Part shown: piece after piece, positions 1 through 8,914 of the stretch
Layout of the letters: each line of letters begins with the position of its first letter
Position numbering within the stretch: position 1 is the first letter of the stretch
The notes under the pieces: model-generated
The model's database searches: none
Told to the model about the DNA's origin: nothing
The model's input: only the letters and a program-made list of their open reading frames with translations
Assembly (NCBI RefSeq): GCF_026191355.1
Contig: NZ_JAPHOQ010000012.1
Location: 1-64,000, forward strand
Direction of reading: 5' to 3'
Length of the DNA: 64,000 nucleotides
Origin: Legionella sheltonii
GTDB taxonomy: Bacteria; Pseudomonadota; Gammaproteobacteria; Legionellales; Legionellaceae
Program-made: the position numbers and the translations under genes

Positions 1-38
1 TATTTAGTCAATAAAAACCTGTCAATAATCTTTTAAAA

Positions 39-383
39 TCATAAGCTTTTTGAGTTTTCTATGTTAGGGATTGTCTCATAGGAGTCAGATTTTTTAATTT
101 GTTTGAGTTTCTTAAAGAACGAATTATTTTTACTCACCTGGCTTTGAGGCTCAAAATCCCTTTTCAAACACTTCAAGAAATTATCAAATTCGAGAAAAAT
201 TTCTATTCTTAATTGATAATCATCTTCTTTATGATCGCTATTTGTTTTATAAAATACTACCGCTTCATTACTCAGAGCAGTTATTTCTTTTTGTAACTCA
301 TTCTTTGATTTACAAAAGCTACTGAGTTTCATTGCGTGCTCGGTCAATTCAACAAACTTTTCTTTATATGTTTCAATTTTCAT
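39..383 (-). CDS. hypothetical protein, 114 aa
   Basis: I do not recognise a family. The product is a soluble, Lys/Glu-rich, probably mostly helical protein without signal peptide or membrane segment; the C-terminal 30 residues are Lys/Ser-rich and look disordered. The ATG at 383 is preceded by a good AAGGA ribosome site about 6 bases upstream, which supports real translation. It is followed on the same strand only by the window edge, so any downstream partner is unseen. Upstream, bases 384-589 hold no gene I can support. The small size and composition would fit a lineage-specific protein; no function is proposed. Confidence 0.55.
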   Translation of the reverse strand: MKIETYKEKFVELTEHAMKLSSFCKSKNELQKEITALSNEAVVFYKTNSDHKEDDYQLRIEIFLEFDNFLKCLKRDFEPQSQVSKNNSFFKKLKQIKKSDSYETIPNIENSKSL

Positions 384-589
384 ATTAAATCCTTTTTAAA
401 TTAGAGAGTTACTCCTCAGGGCATAAAAGAAAAGCAAAAAACATGCCGGCTCGTTGGATTGAGTTTTTCATCTCACGCTATCCCGAGCGCAGTGAGGGCT
501 CCTCATTTGGATAGACAGCTTATTTGATGGGAGAATCTCTTGCGAGGGGATAGTGGCCCTCAGTCACATTGCACTAACTGGGTTACACG

Positions 590-919
590 CTATGTATTCC
601 TAGTTTCTTTATTAAACCCCCCTTTACATACAGGAGAATTTAAAACGCTTTTGCCCCTGTTTTCCCATTCTTCGGGGGTAAATAAATGCATACTTAGGGC
701 GTGTAACCCAAGATCAAATTCATTTTTTAGTAATTGATTTAAGAGCCTATGTCGTGCGATTCGCGATAGATCAGTAAAGCGTGCAGAAACAACAGTAACT
801 TTGAAATGTGTTTGTGCATTTTCAGGAACGTGATGATTAGCCGATTCATCTTCGACGTTTAAATAAATGGGAGCTAATTCTTGAGTTACTAATTTTTCGA
901 TACGGTTTTTACGTGACAT
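590..919 (-). CDS. bolA: BolA family protein
   Basis: BolA proteins are small class II KH-fold proteins that bind monothiol glutaredoxins through a [2Fe-2S] cluster and act in iron homeostasis, cell shape and stress response. The sequence shows the family core: a HFKVTVVS strand, the ARHR loop followed by the long helix, and the HALSMHLFTPEEW block, then a KGG end seen in many homologues. The C-terminus runs about 8 residues past the usual KGG. I chose the ATG at 919 (MSRKNRIEK) over the upstream start at 934 because homologues begin near here. A strong hairpin at 946-973 separates it from the pilin gene upstream, so it is probably its own transcription unit. Confidence 0.9.
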   Translation of the reverse strand: MSRKNRIEKLVTQELAPIYLNVEDESANHHVPENAQTHFKVTVVSARFTDLSRIARHRLLNQLLKNEFDLGLHALSMHLFTPEEWENRGKSVLNSPVCKGGFNKETRNT

Positions 920-945
920 ATTTATCTCTAACACAAATTAATAAT

Positions 946-973
946 AAAAAAGCCGCCATAAAGCGGCTTTTTG
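946..973 (-). terminator. rho-independent terminator after the pilin gene
   Basis: An A-run, the stem AGCCGC, a 6-base loop and GCGGCT followed by a T-run form a symmetric hairpin with U-tracts on both strands. It lies 13 bases past the pilin stop codon and upstream of bolA, so it most likely ends the pilin transcript; the A-run on the other side would also let it act on the plus strand. Confidence 0.85.
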
Positions 974-985
974 AAAAGTATACTA

Positions 986-1420
986 TTAGATTCTGCAGTT
1001 TGCAGGAACATATCGATCATCAGCAGCATTTTGTACTGCACAAGTCCAGGTAATTGGATTTGTAGGCGGTGTTCCTGCAACCAGTGGTTGTCTATTAGAT
1101 GATGGAGTTAATGTAAGGACCACATTATTTGCTAGTGCAGTATAGGTCACTGTAATTACGCCAGTAGCTGGAGTAACCACAACACTTTGCACGTTAGCTG
1201 TTGCTGGGGGTTGAGCCCAACCTAAGTCTAAAGCATTAGCACCCGTTGTCGCATTTTCAGAAATAGTAGTCTGTGCTGAAGAGGCAAGACTTAATCCTTC
1301 TGTTACACGAGCTCTAACAACGTAGTCCTGATAAGCTGGAATAGCAATTGCGGCAAGAATACCAACGATTGCTACCACTATCATCAACTCAATTAAAGTA
1401 AAGCCTTTTTGTTTCATCAT
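986..1420 (-). CDS. pilE: type IV major pilin (PilA/PilE family)
   Basis: This is the structural subunit of the type IV pilus, which serves adherence, twitching and DNA uptake. The prepilin leader is short (MMKQKG) and is followed by the processed N-terminus [20 protein letters not shown] with the essential Glu5; PilD would cut after the Gly and methylate the Phe. The soluble head (about residues 40-144) ends in a Cys pair (TC...NC) about 18 residues apart, typical of the pilin D-loop disulfide. Length (144 aa) is normal. A GGGAG ribosome site precedes the first ATG; the second ATG is equally usable. The gene stands alone between a sigma-54 type promoter (1453-1468) and a strong terminator (946-973), fitting a highly expressed monocistronic pilin. 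Confidence 0.93.
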   Translation of the reverse strand: MMKQKGFTLIELMIVVAIVGILAAIAIPAYQDYVVRARVTEGLSLASSAQTTISENATTGANALDLGWAQPPATANVQSVVVTPATGVITVTYTALANNVVLTLTPSSNRQPLVAGTPPTNPITWTCAVQNAADDRYVPANCRI

Positions 1421-1452
1421 TTGCTCCCTAATGATTGGTACAACGATAAATA

Positions 1453-1468
1453 TGCAAAAAAAATGCCA
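1453..1468 (-). promoter_or_regulatory. sigma-54 (RpoN) -24/-12 promoter of the pilin gene
   Basis: Read on the minus strand the site is TGGCATTTTTTTTGCA. The invariant GG (-24) and GC (-12) dinucleotides are separated by exactly 10 bases, and the flanks match the TGGCAY-N5-TTGCA consensus. Transcription would start near 1442, about 20 bases before the start codon, leaving room for the GGGAG ribosome site. RpoN control through PilS/PilR is well known for type IV pilins in other gammaproteobacteria. Confidence 0.8.
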
Positions 1469-1724
1469 TTTATCATAAACTTACAACAAAAATAGGCCAG
1501 AACAAATATACAACCTGCCATGGCAAGAAAAGGAAGTCCTCTTAACTTTCTTTTCCTCCTTTAATTGTAGCAGAAGCAGATAAGTGTTGCTTATGTTGTA
1601 GGACTATTTTAATCCGGCAATATTTTGTTTTTTTTAAATGACAAAAAAATATGAAAAAAATAATTAACTTATAACCCAGATTAGTACGGCCTAATCCAGG
1701 CTACAATATTGTTTAGGTTAAAGA
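1469..1724. other. intergenic region upstream of the pilin promoter
   Basis: No coding sequence is supported here. It should contain the activator sites for the sigma-54 pilin promoter and the 3' end of the pfp transcript. A small hairpin (GATTAG / CTAATC, about 1679-1696) lies 30-45 bases downstream of the pfp stop but has no U-tract, so it is only a weak terminator candidate. A purine/pyrimidine-rich imperfect inverted stretch lies near 1526-1560. Confidence 0.4.
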
Positions 1725-2963
1725 TTACTTGAGTACTTTGGGTACTAGTTGATTCTTTAAACGAACATAATCAGGCAATCCATTAATGTAATCTGGATAA
1801 GCTTCACCTTGAATGAGTGGTGACAAATATTGTTTGCATTCAGCAGTGATGCCCATTCCATCCTCAGCAATATAATGTTTGGGCATCGCTTTTTCTTGAT
1901 TGGCAACATCGGCTAATTGGACGTGACCAATAGACCATTGATAGGGTTCATCTTGTTCACGAATGATAATGGGCATGATGGCATTATGGCCTTTGATGGC
2001 ATATTCCACCGCGGCCTTACCCAGAGCATAAGCCTGATCCAGGTCGACTTTTGAGGCGATGTGCCGGGCCGCACGTTGTAAATAATCTGCGACTGCCCAG
2101 TGGTATTTGTAATTCAGTTCCGTTTTGATGTACTGAGCAATGACTGGTGCAACGCCACCTAATTGGGCATGACCGAATGCGTCACGAATTCCTGCATCAC
2201 TTAAGAATTTACCTTCCGTGTTACGAATTCCCTCAGAAACGACAACAACGCAATAACCATATTTTTTAACGCATTCATCCACTTTATTCAGGAATTTGCC
2301 TTGTTGAAAAGGAACCTCTGGTAATAAAATAATGTGGGGTGGTTCATCAGGGTGTTGGCTTGCCAAACCGCTGGCAGCAGCAATCCATCCTGCATGACGT
2401 CCCATTACTTCTAGAATAAAGACTTTTGTTGATGAGGCAGCCATAGAGGCAACATCAAAACCTGCTTCTCGGGTAGAAACAGCAACATATTTAGCAACCG
2501 AACCAAATCCAGGGCACGCATCAGTAAAGGGAAGATCATTATCTACCGTTTTTGGTATACCAATGCATGTAATCGGATAGCCCATTTTCGAGCCTATTTG
2601 CGATACTTTATGTGCGGTATCTTGGGAATCCCCCCCGCCGTTATAGAAAAAATATCCTATATTATGTGCTTTAAAAACTTCAATTAACCGTTCGAATTCT
2701 TCACCATCATTTTTTAGTTTATAGCGGCAAGAACCAAATGCACCAGAAGGTGTTTGTAATAATTTAGCGATATCTGAGTCACTCTCGAGTGATGTATCAA
2801 TGAGCTCTTCATTTAAGGCACCAATAATCCCGTTTTTGGCTGCATATACTTTGCCAATATGTTGTGGGAATTTCCTGGCAGTTTGAATCACGGCGCAAGC
2901 TGAAGCATTAATTACCGCAGTGACACCGCCTGATTGAGCATATATTGCATTTTTTATAGTCAT
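1725..2963 (-). CDS. pfp: pyrophosphate-dependent 6-phosphofructokinase
   Basis: The enzyme converts fructose 6-phosphate to fructose 1,6-bisphosphate with pyrophosphate as likely phosphoryl donor, a reversible glycolysis/gluconeogenesis step in the cytoplasm. The donor loop reads NGGGDSQDTA, with Asp where ATP-dependent enzymes have Gly, and the catalytic loop reads PKTVDNDL, with the PPi-type Lys in place of the Gly of PGTxDND. MGRHAGWIA (the MGR sugar-phosphate motif) and SEGIR are intact. Length (412 aa) fits the PPi-PFK group related to SMc/TP0108 types rather than the short 320-residue ATP enzymes. The start ATG at 2963 has AGGAG upstream. It lies downstream of letS on the same strand with a 76-base gap to the letS stop. 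Confidence 0.92.
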   Translation of the reverse strand: MTIKNAIYAQSGGVTAVINASACAVIQTARKFPQHIGKVYAAKNGIIGALNEELIDTSLESDSDIAKLLQTPSGAFGSCRYKLKNDGEEFERLIEVFKAHNIGYFFYNGGGDSQDTAHKVSQIGSKMGYPITCIGIPKTVDNDLPFTDACPGFGSVAKYVAVSTREAGFDVASMAASSTKVFILEVMGRHAGWIAAASGLASQHPDEPPHIILLPEVPFQQGKFLNKVDECVKKYGYCVVVVSEGIRNTEGKFLSDAGIRDAFGHAQLGGVAPVIAQYIKTELNYKYHWAVADYLQRAARHIASKVDLDQAYALGKAAVEYAIKGHNAIMPIIIREQDEPYQWSIGHVQLADVANQEKAMPKHYIAEDGMGITAECKQYLSPLIQGEAYPDYINGLPDYVRLKNQLVPKVLK

Positions 2964-3039
2964 TCTTTCTCCTGGTTAAGAGTAATTACTTGTCTCCATA
3001 GCCTCTTGGAGGAGAGTAAGTGAGAAGATAGGTAATCAC

Positions 3040-5772
3040 TTAAATTCTTATTTTTTGATGTTCATATTCATTAATTACTGCATCAATGCTTTGAATTAAT
3101 TCGGCAAAAGGGGTGGCGAGCTCTTCAATTGAAGCAGTGTGTGCTGCCAGTTTTTCTACCTGTACTACTTTTTTCTGTAACGTTGGCACCCCAGAAAAAC
3201 AACATGCTCCATGCAGTTTATGTGCTGCTTCGCCAATTTTTTTAATATTTTTATCATGCATTAATTGGATAAATTCTTCACGATTTTTATGTAATTCCTC
3301 CACAAATCGGCTAAGAAACTCTTCGGCAAGTGCTTGATTTCCAGATACTTTTTGCACACATAACTGCCAATCAATTGCTGCATGTTTTGCTTTATCGGCA
3401 ATCCGCAGGATTTGGGTCAGTAATTGTTTTTCATCTATAGGTTTTTGCAAGCAAAAATCCACACCTGATTTTTTTAAATCAATGCTATTCACATCGCTGC
3501 CATTCGCACTAATTAAAACAATAGGGGTATGGCGGTTAAGTTGTGATTTTTGTCGAATGAGTCGGGCTGCTTCTAATCCATTGACTTTAGGCATCTGCAA
3601 ATCGAGCAAAATGAGGTCGTATTTTTTGTCATTACACGCTGCTACGGCCATTTCACCGTCATCAACTGAAGTCATATTTGCATGAGTGCCCAATAAAGAG
3701 TCCAGGAGCATTTTGTTAACTGGGTTGTCTTCGGCAATGAGTAAATCAGGGTGCATAAAGCGTAGTTGTTCTCTTAAACCATCCAATTCATGATTGACTG
3801 GTTTTTCAATGTTCTCTTGGCTGGTGAGGGATTCAATAACATCTTGAAGTTTTTGAATGCTGATGGGTTTATATAAAAAGCCCTGAGCTCCAAGAGCTGT
3901 GTAATCATTAATAAGCCATTTGGAAATGAGCACGTATGGAAAATAATTATGTTCGGCAATGATTTTGGCTATCTTTTGTTCATAACCTCTATTGATATTG
4001 AGAAAAGCAATGTTACAGTCTTTGTTATTCTCAAGAGCACTCGCAAGTTGGTTAAACGAATTTACGGGAATACATTGAATTCCCCAATAACCTAAGCCAT
4101 TGCATAGTGCTTCCAAATGGAGCGAATTATCATCAAAGCATAACATTTTAAAATGCGCGAAGGGGTGTATTTGATTTTTTTCTATTTCATAGGCAACTAA
4201 CTTTTCAACCTTCACCTGAGCAGTGAAGCTAGAACCTTTATTGAGCTCGCTGGTAAAGCTGATACGCCCATGCATTTCTTCACAGAGCTTTTTACAAATG
4301 ACTAATCCTAGACCTGAACCGCCATAACGACGAGTAATGCTTGTATCGGCCTGATTAAATGCAGTAAATAATTTACTTTGATCCTCTGGAGAAATACCTA
4401 AACCAGTATCAGTTATTGTGATGCATAAAGTGTAATCTTTATCTGTTTCTTGTTCTACTTTAGTGCGGACCAATACATAACCATGATCGGTAAATTTAAC
4501 CGCATTAGTCACTAGATTGGTGATAAATTGTTTGATTCTAAAGGGATCACCTAAAACAATTTTAGGTACACTGACATCGGTTATGGGGATTAAATCAATA
4601 CCTTTTTTATGAGCATTTGGTGCTGCAAGGGTAAGCACTTCATCGATACAATGACGAATATTTAAGGGGATGCAATCCAGGTGAAGTTTTCCCGCATCAA
4701 TTTTAGAAAAATCGAGGATATCATTAATAATTCCTAACAAATCTTGTGCAGATGCTTTGATTGTTTTTACATAATCTAATTGCAAGGGATCAAGCTTGCT
4801 TTCCAATAAAACATTAGTAAAGCCAATAACTCCATTCATTGGTGTACGGATTTCATGACTCATATTGGCAATAAATTCTGATTTTTGCCGACTTTTTTCT
4901 TCTATTTTTTTCTTCTCAAGTGAGAGCTCGATATTTTTTTCTTCTAACAGTTCAAGACTTTGCTGTAAATCTTCCGTGGCTATTTCGATGTGTTGATTTA
5001 AGTCACGTATTGTCTCGAGGTATTTTTTTTGCAAATGGGAACATCCTTGCTCAATGATGCCTAGTTCACCTGGACTCGTTGTTTTGATTTCTGTTTCGAA
5101 TTCATTGCGTAAAATTTGTTTCATGCTCCGACGTAAACGGGAAATGGGTAAATAAATACGCTTAGAGAGAAAGTAGTGTATGGTCAATCCCATGAGCAAA
5201 CCAAAAAGAGTAATAAAGATGGTTACAATGAGCATTTGATAACGTTTGATGATCATTGAGCGAGTATCAATATCAATGGATAACCAACCTAAAATATCAT
5301 CTGCGCGAGTGGTCATTGGGCTGAGGATGTTCTTAAAAGACGAATTGGAATAAAGATTGAATTTAGGAATAGTAACTGGTGCGATGAAGTTAATGGTAAA
5401 AGGATTAATTTGCTTACTTTCAATATAATCCCCCGTAAATTTAGGAGGATTGAAGGGTTTATTCAGGGAATGTTTACCACCACGGTAAGCCAGCAGTTGT
5501 CCGTCACTACTGTAAAAAGCGAGGGCTTTTACTTCTGGATTGATTGTGGATGCATTAATTAACCCTTGCAACGTGCGATCGTCACGTCGAAGCATGGCGT
5601 ATTGTGCTGCAGGAAGTAGTTGACGGATGTATGCTTCGCCCAGACGAGACATGTGCTGTTTTAAGTCATTACCAAACAGTCCATTATAAAAAATAGCGAG
5701 AAGCAGGGCGACTAAAAAGGCGGGAATTAGGGTGGTAATTCTCAGTTGATACTTAATACCAATTCTTTTCAA
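3040..5772 (-). CDS. letS: hybrid sensor histidine kinase LetS (BarA/GacS family)
   Basis: LetS phosphorylates the response regulator LetA; LetA drives small RNAs that titrate CsrA and switch Legionella from replicative to transmissive phase. Domains in order: an N-terminal membrane helix and a periplasmic sensor up to about residue 175, a second membrane helix (about 180-200), HAMP, coiled linker, HisKA with SHEIRTPMNG (His near 305), HATPase with DTGLGIS and GGSGLGLVI, a degenerate receiver (about 540-650), a true receiver with EDNPVNK and the acceptor Asp in LLLDLQMPK near 723, and an HPt domain with AAHKLHGACC (His near 847). Its length (910 aa) matches the family. The cognate letA is not in the window. 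Divergent gltX starts 176 bases away. Confidence 0.92.
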   Translation of the reverse strand: MKRIGIKYQLRITTLIPAFLVALLLAIFYNGLFGNDLKQHMSRLGEAYIRQLLPAAQYAMLRRDDRTLQGLINASTINPEVKALAFYSSDGQLLAYRGGKHSLNKPFNPPKFTGDYIESKQINPFTINFIAPVTIPKFNLYSNSSFKNILSPMTTRADDILGWLSIDIDTRSMIIKRYQMLIVTIFITLFGLLMGLTIHYFLSKRIYLPISRLRRSMKQILRNEFETEIKTTSPGELGIIEQGCSHLQKKYLETIRDLNQHIEIATEDLQQSLELLEEKNIELSLEKKKIEEKSRQKSEFIANMSHEIRTPMNGVIGFTNVLLESKLDPLQLDYVKTIKASAQDLLGIINDILDFSKIDAGKLHLDCIPLNIRHCIDEVLTLAAPNAHKKGIDLIPITDVSVPKIVLGDPFRIKQFITNLVTNAVKFTDHGYVLVRTKVEQETDKDYTLCITITDTGLGISPEDQSKLFTAFNQADTSITRRYGGSGLGLVICKKLCEEMHGRISFTSELNKGSSFTAQVKVEKLVAYEIEKNQIHPFAHFKMLCFDDNSLHLEALCNGLGYWGIQCIPVNSFNQLASALENNKDCNIAFLNINRGYEQKIAKIIAEHNYFPYVLISKWLINDYTALGAQGFLYKPISIQKLQDVIESLTSQENIEKPVNHELDGLREQLRFMHPDLLIAEDNPVNKMLLDSLLGTHANMTSVDDGEMAVAACNDKKYDLILLDLQMPKVNGLEAARLIRQKSQLNRHTPIVLISANGSDVNSIDLKKSGVDFCLQKPIDEKQLLTQILRIADKAKHAAIDWQLCVQKVSGNQALAEEFLSRFVEELHKNREEFIQLMHDKNIKKIGEAAHKLHGACCFSGVPTLQKKVVQVEKLAAHTASIEELATPFAELIQSIDAVINEYEHQKIRI

Positions 5773-5948
5773 AGTGACTCACCAATATAGTTCGGATAAT
5801 ACTTTAATTTTAGCCTGCATAGAGCACATCGTAACGTGAATGGTAATAAACAGACTTTAGGTGGCTCTGCTCATAATATCCTTCACCCAGGCTTCAAAGT
5901 CAGTTATTATAGCCCGATTATTTTATTCCTTACAATGTGGAAGAGATT

Positions 5949-7364
5949 ATGACAGTTAGAACCCGATTTGCACCAAGCCCAACTGGTTTTTTACATGTGG
6001 GTGGAGTCAGAACTGCTTTATTTTCATGGCTTTATGCAAAGCGCCATCAGGGGCAGTTCATTTTGCGCATAGAAGATACGGATCAAGAACGTTCTACTAA
6101 GGAATCGGTACAAGCTATCCTGGATGGTATGTCTTGGTTAGGTATGGATTATGACGAAGGCCCCTTTTATCAAACTGAACGTTATGATCGATACAACCAA
6201 GTAGCACAGCAATTTTTGAATGAGGGCAAGGCTTACCGTTGCGAGTGCAGCAAAGAGCGTCTGGAAGCGTTACGAACCGCTCAATTAGCTGCCAAAGAAA
6301 AACCCCGTTATGATGGCCATTGTCGAGATAAAAACTTACCCTTATCGGATAAGCCTTATGTAATCCGTTTTAAAAATCCTGAACAAGGTACTGTCTCATT
6401 TCATGATGAAGTATATGGAGAAATCCATGTAGCGAATAGTGAGTTAGATGATTTGATTCTTGTACGTTCTGATGGCCACCCAACCTATAATTTTGCTGTG
6501 GTTATCGATGATATCGATATGAAGATAACCCATGTAATTCGAGGTGATGATCATATTAATAACACCCCAAGACAAATAAACTTGTTTCAAGCGCTTAACG
6601 CTTCAATTCCAGTATTCGCTCATTTACCCATGATCTTAGGTGAAGATGGCAAACGTTTATCCAAAAGACACGGTGCGGTAAGTGTGTTGCAATTTAAAGA
6701 GTTAGGGGTTTTACCACACGCATTACTCAATTATTTAGTACGTTTAGGCTGGTCTTATGGCGATCAAGAAATCTTCAGTATCAATGAGATGATTGAATGT
6801 TTTGAATTAAAAAACGTGAGTCGGGGTGTTTCAAGTTTTAACTATGAAAAGTTATATTGGCTCAATCAACATTATCAAAAAAATGATTCTGTTGAGGCGG
6901 TAGCTGAATCATTGCGTTGGCATTTTGAACAATCGGGCATTGATCTGACTAAGGGGCCAAAATTAACCGATTTAGTGGCAATTCAGGCTGAGCGATGTAA
7001 GACTTTAGCTGAAATGTGCCAAATGAGTTTATATTTTTTTACTGATTCAATTGAATATGATGAAGCCGCTGTGAAAAAACATTTACGCCCAGTCATCTTA
7101 GAGCCTTTGACGGCACTTTATGAGCGTTTACAAACAGTGGAGACTTGGGAAAAGGATCATTTGCAAGAATGCATTAATGACATCAGCGCACAATTTGATA
7201 TCAATATGGGGAAAATCGCACAGCCATTACGGGTCGCTGTAACGGGTTCGGGCATGTCACCATCAATTGATATGACCCTGACTTTATTAGGTAGAGAAAG
7301 AGTATTAACTCGCCTGAAAAATGCTTTAGAACAATTGAAAATTAGAGCTCAAGCCAATAGTTGA
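5949..7364 (+). CDS. gltX: glutamyl-tRNA synthetase
   Basis: A class I aminoacyl-tRNA synthetase that charges tRNA-Glu in the cytoplasm. The HIGH signature appears as SPTGFLHVGG near the N-terminus and the KMSKS signature as KRLSKRHG around residue 240; the C-terminal anticodon-binding region is full length. The usual family length is about 470 residues; choosing the ATG at 5949 (MTVRTRFAPS) gives 471 aa and a GGAAGAG ribosome site just upstream, so the GTG at 5937 is not needed. It is transcribed away from letS. An inverted TCTGCAG pair downstream (about 7390-7424) is too weak to call a terminator. Confidence 0.96.
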   Translation: MTVRTRFAPSPTGFLHVGGVRTALFSWLYAKRHQGQFILRIEDTDQERSTKESVQAILDGMSWLGMDYDEGPFYQTERYDRYNQVAQQFLNEGKAYRCECSKERLEALRTAQLAAKEKPRYDGHCRDKNLPLSDKPYVIRFKNPEQGTVSFHDEVYGEIHVANSELDDLILVRSDGHPTYNFAVVIDDIDMKITHVIRGDDHINNTPRQINLFQALNASIPVFAHLPMILGEDGKRLSKRHGAVSVLQFKELGVLPHALLNYLVRLGWSYGDQEIFSINEMIECFELKNVSRGVSSFNYEKLYWLNQHYQKNDSVEAVAESLRWHFEQSGIDLTKGPKLTDLVAIQAERCKTLAEMCQMSLYFFTDSIEYDEAAVKKHLRPVILEPLTALYERLQTVETWEKDHLQECINDISAQFDINMGKIAQPLRVAVTGSGMSPSIDMTLTLLGRERVLTRLKNALEQLKIRAQANS

Positions 7365-7502
7365 TTTCTAAATTGGTTGTAGTTCATAGTCTGCAGGTCG
7401 AAGTAAAATCTTGATCTGCAGATTCTAAATTCTTAGATTCGTGACTATCATATATTCTTTCGTATGAGAGATCATTTTAATAAAACAAAGGGATAATTGC
7501 TT

Positions 7503-8768
7503 ATGAAATTAAAATCACCGTTCTTAGAATTAGCCTTTGTGGCTTTTTTCTCTCCACCCATGCTTTATGCTGCTAATTCTGACTCATCGTCTAATATCAC
7601 AAATCAGTTACAGAAAGAGATTGATAGCTATTATCAGCAATACAGTAAAAAGGAAAAGTTTACAGCGATTGCCGCATCCGTCTTAATTCCTCAGAATCAA
7701 ATGAGCTCTAAAAAAGAAACCCATACGGTGGTACACGGTACTATGGGAGTTCCTCCCTTATCTCAACCTATTACCTCAAGCAATTTGTTTGATATTGGCA
7801 GTATTACCAAATCATTTACTGCGCTTATCCTTTTGCAATTGCAGACAGAAGGTAAATTATCTCTAGATGACCATTTGGGGAAATGGTTACCTCAATATCC
7901 TAATTGGAAAGAGGTTACTCTAAGACAATTATTGAATATGACAAGTGGTATTCCAAATTATTCAGCAGATGATGAGTTTTCCAAGAAAATGGAGGCCAAT
8001 TTAAATCGAGTTTGGACGGATGAAGAGTTACTTAAATACGCTCACCCTGAAAAACCGCTTAAAAAGAGGCAGGGAAATCTTTTTGAATATTCTAATTCCA
8101 ATTACATCCTTGCCGCTATGGTTATCGAAAAAATAACCAATGATACCTTTGCAAATCAATTAAAATTGCGGATTATCAACGCACAAAATGGATTAAATAA
8201 TTCATTTTATCTTGCTGGACCAGATGGTCAAGCGGAAGGAAAAGCCATTGAAAATCGCCGAGTCCATGGATATTTTTATGATGAGAAAAAGAATAAATTA
8301 ATTGATACATTGACTAATGATTTATCTTGGGCTGCTGCTGCTGGTGCAATCGTTGCAAATACGGAAGATGTAGTTCGCTGGGTACAACAGCTTTATCACG
8401 GAACATTGGTTAAGCCTATTTATAGAGAGCGGATTTTGGCTGAATTAGAGTCCGTTGTCTCTATGAAAACAGGACAACCTATTGCTCAAGTCACTGAAGA
8501 AGATCCTCATGGATTTGGTTTAGGAGTAGGGTATCTTTATGATAAAGAATTCAAACAACGGTTTTGGGTTTATAAGGGAAGTACTTTAGGATTTCGCGTC
8601 ATGTATTTTTGGCAGCCTTGTAATAATGTAACTACAGTAGTTGCTTTAAATAGTAAAGGCGGTGAAGGGAATCCAGACTCTAAGTTAGGCGATGAGATTA
8701 TTAAAGCGAACCTAGGTTTATACAAGGTCATTTTAAAAAATTATCCTGAACTCCAGTGTATTTCTTAG
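7503..8768 (+). CDS. secreted serine hydrolase, class C beta-lactamase-like (penicillin-binding-protein fold)
   Basis: The protein starts with a signal peptide (MKLKSPFLELAFVAFF..., likely cut after MLYAA). The fold's catalytic motifs are visible: SxxK as GSITKSFTAL, YxN as EYSNSNY, and a KTG-like triad as YKGSTLGF. These place it with the beta-lactamase/transpeptidase-like superfamily (AmpC, D,D-peptidases, esterases). It acts in the periplasm or outside the cell; the substrate could be peptidoglycan peptides, a beta-lactam or an ester and cannot be read from sequence. The ATG at 7503 has AAGGGA upstream. It is monocistronic, followed by a 10-bp hairpin (8785-8808). There is no AmpR-like regulator nearby, which argues against an inducible AmpC role. 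Confidence 0.85.
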   Translation: MKLKSPFLELAFVAFFSPPMLYAANSDSSSNITNQLQKEIDSYYQQYSKKEKFTAIAASVLIPQNQMSSKKETHTVVHGTMGVPPLSQPITSSNLFDIGSITKSFTALILLQLQTEGKLSLDDHLGKWLPQYPNWKEVTLRQLLNMTSGIPNYSADDEFSKKMEANLNRVWTDEELLKYAHPEKPLKKRQGNLFEYSNSNYILAAMVIEKITNDTFANQLKLRIINAQNGLNNSFYLAGPDGQAEGKAIENRRVHGYFYDEKKNKLIDTLTNDLSWAAAAGAIVANTEDVVRWVQQLYHGTLVKPIYRERILAELESVVSMKTGQPIAQVTEEDPHGFGLGVGYLYDKEFKQRFWVYKGSTLGFRVMYFWQPCNNVTTVVALNSKGGEGNPDSKLGDEIIKANLGLYKVILKNYPELQCIS

Positions 8769-8784
8769 CTTCATCTTTTTTGAC

Positions 8785-8808
8785 CCTTTTCTCCCTGTGG
8801 AGAAGGGG
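8785..8808 (+). terminator. hairpin downstream of the beta-lactamase-like gene
   Basis: CCTTTTCTCC, loop CTGT, GGAGAAGGGG forms a 10-bp stem with two G-U pairs, 17 bases after the stop codon. A U-tract is missing, so termination is likely but not certain. The sequence resembles the other pyrimidine/purine hairpins of the window at 24861-24886 and 33214-33236. Confidence 0.5.
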
Positions 8809-8914
8809 TTATCTAGCTTTTAAAGCCTCAATTTGAATTAAATAAAAACAAGTTGTAGTGGCAATGTAATTAACATGCTACAATTTGTGCTTTACGATTT
8901 ATAAATCAACATAT

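Noticed and set aside
540..737. Plus-strand frame opposite bolA
   Set aside because: It is antisense to a well-conserved gene and has no family features.
1505..1545. A second sigma-54-like site (TGGCAGG...) further upstream of the pilin gene
   Set aside because: The GG is not followed by GC at the required 10-base distance.
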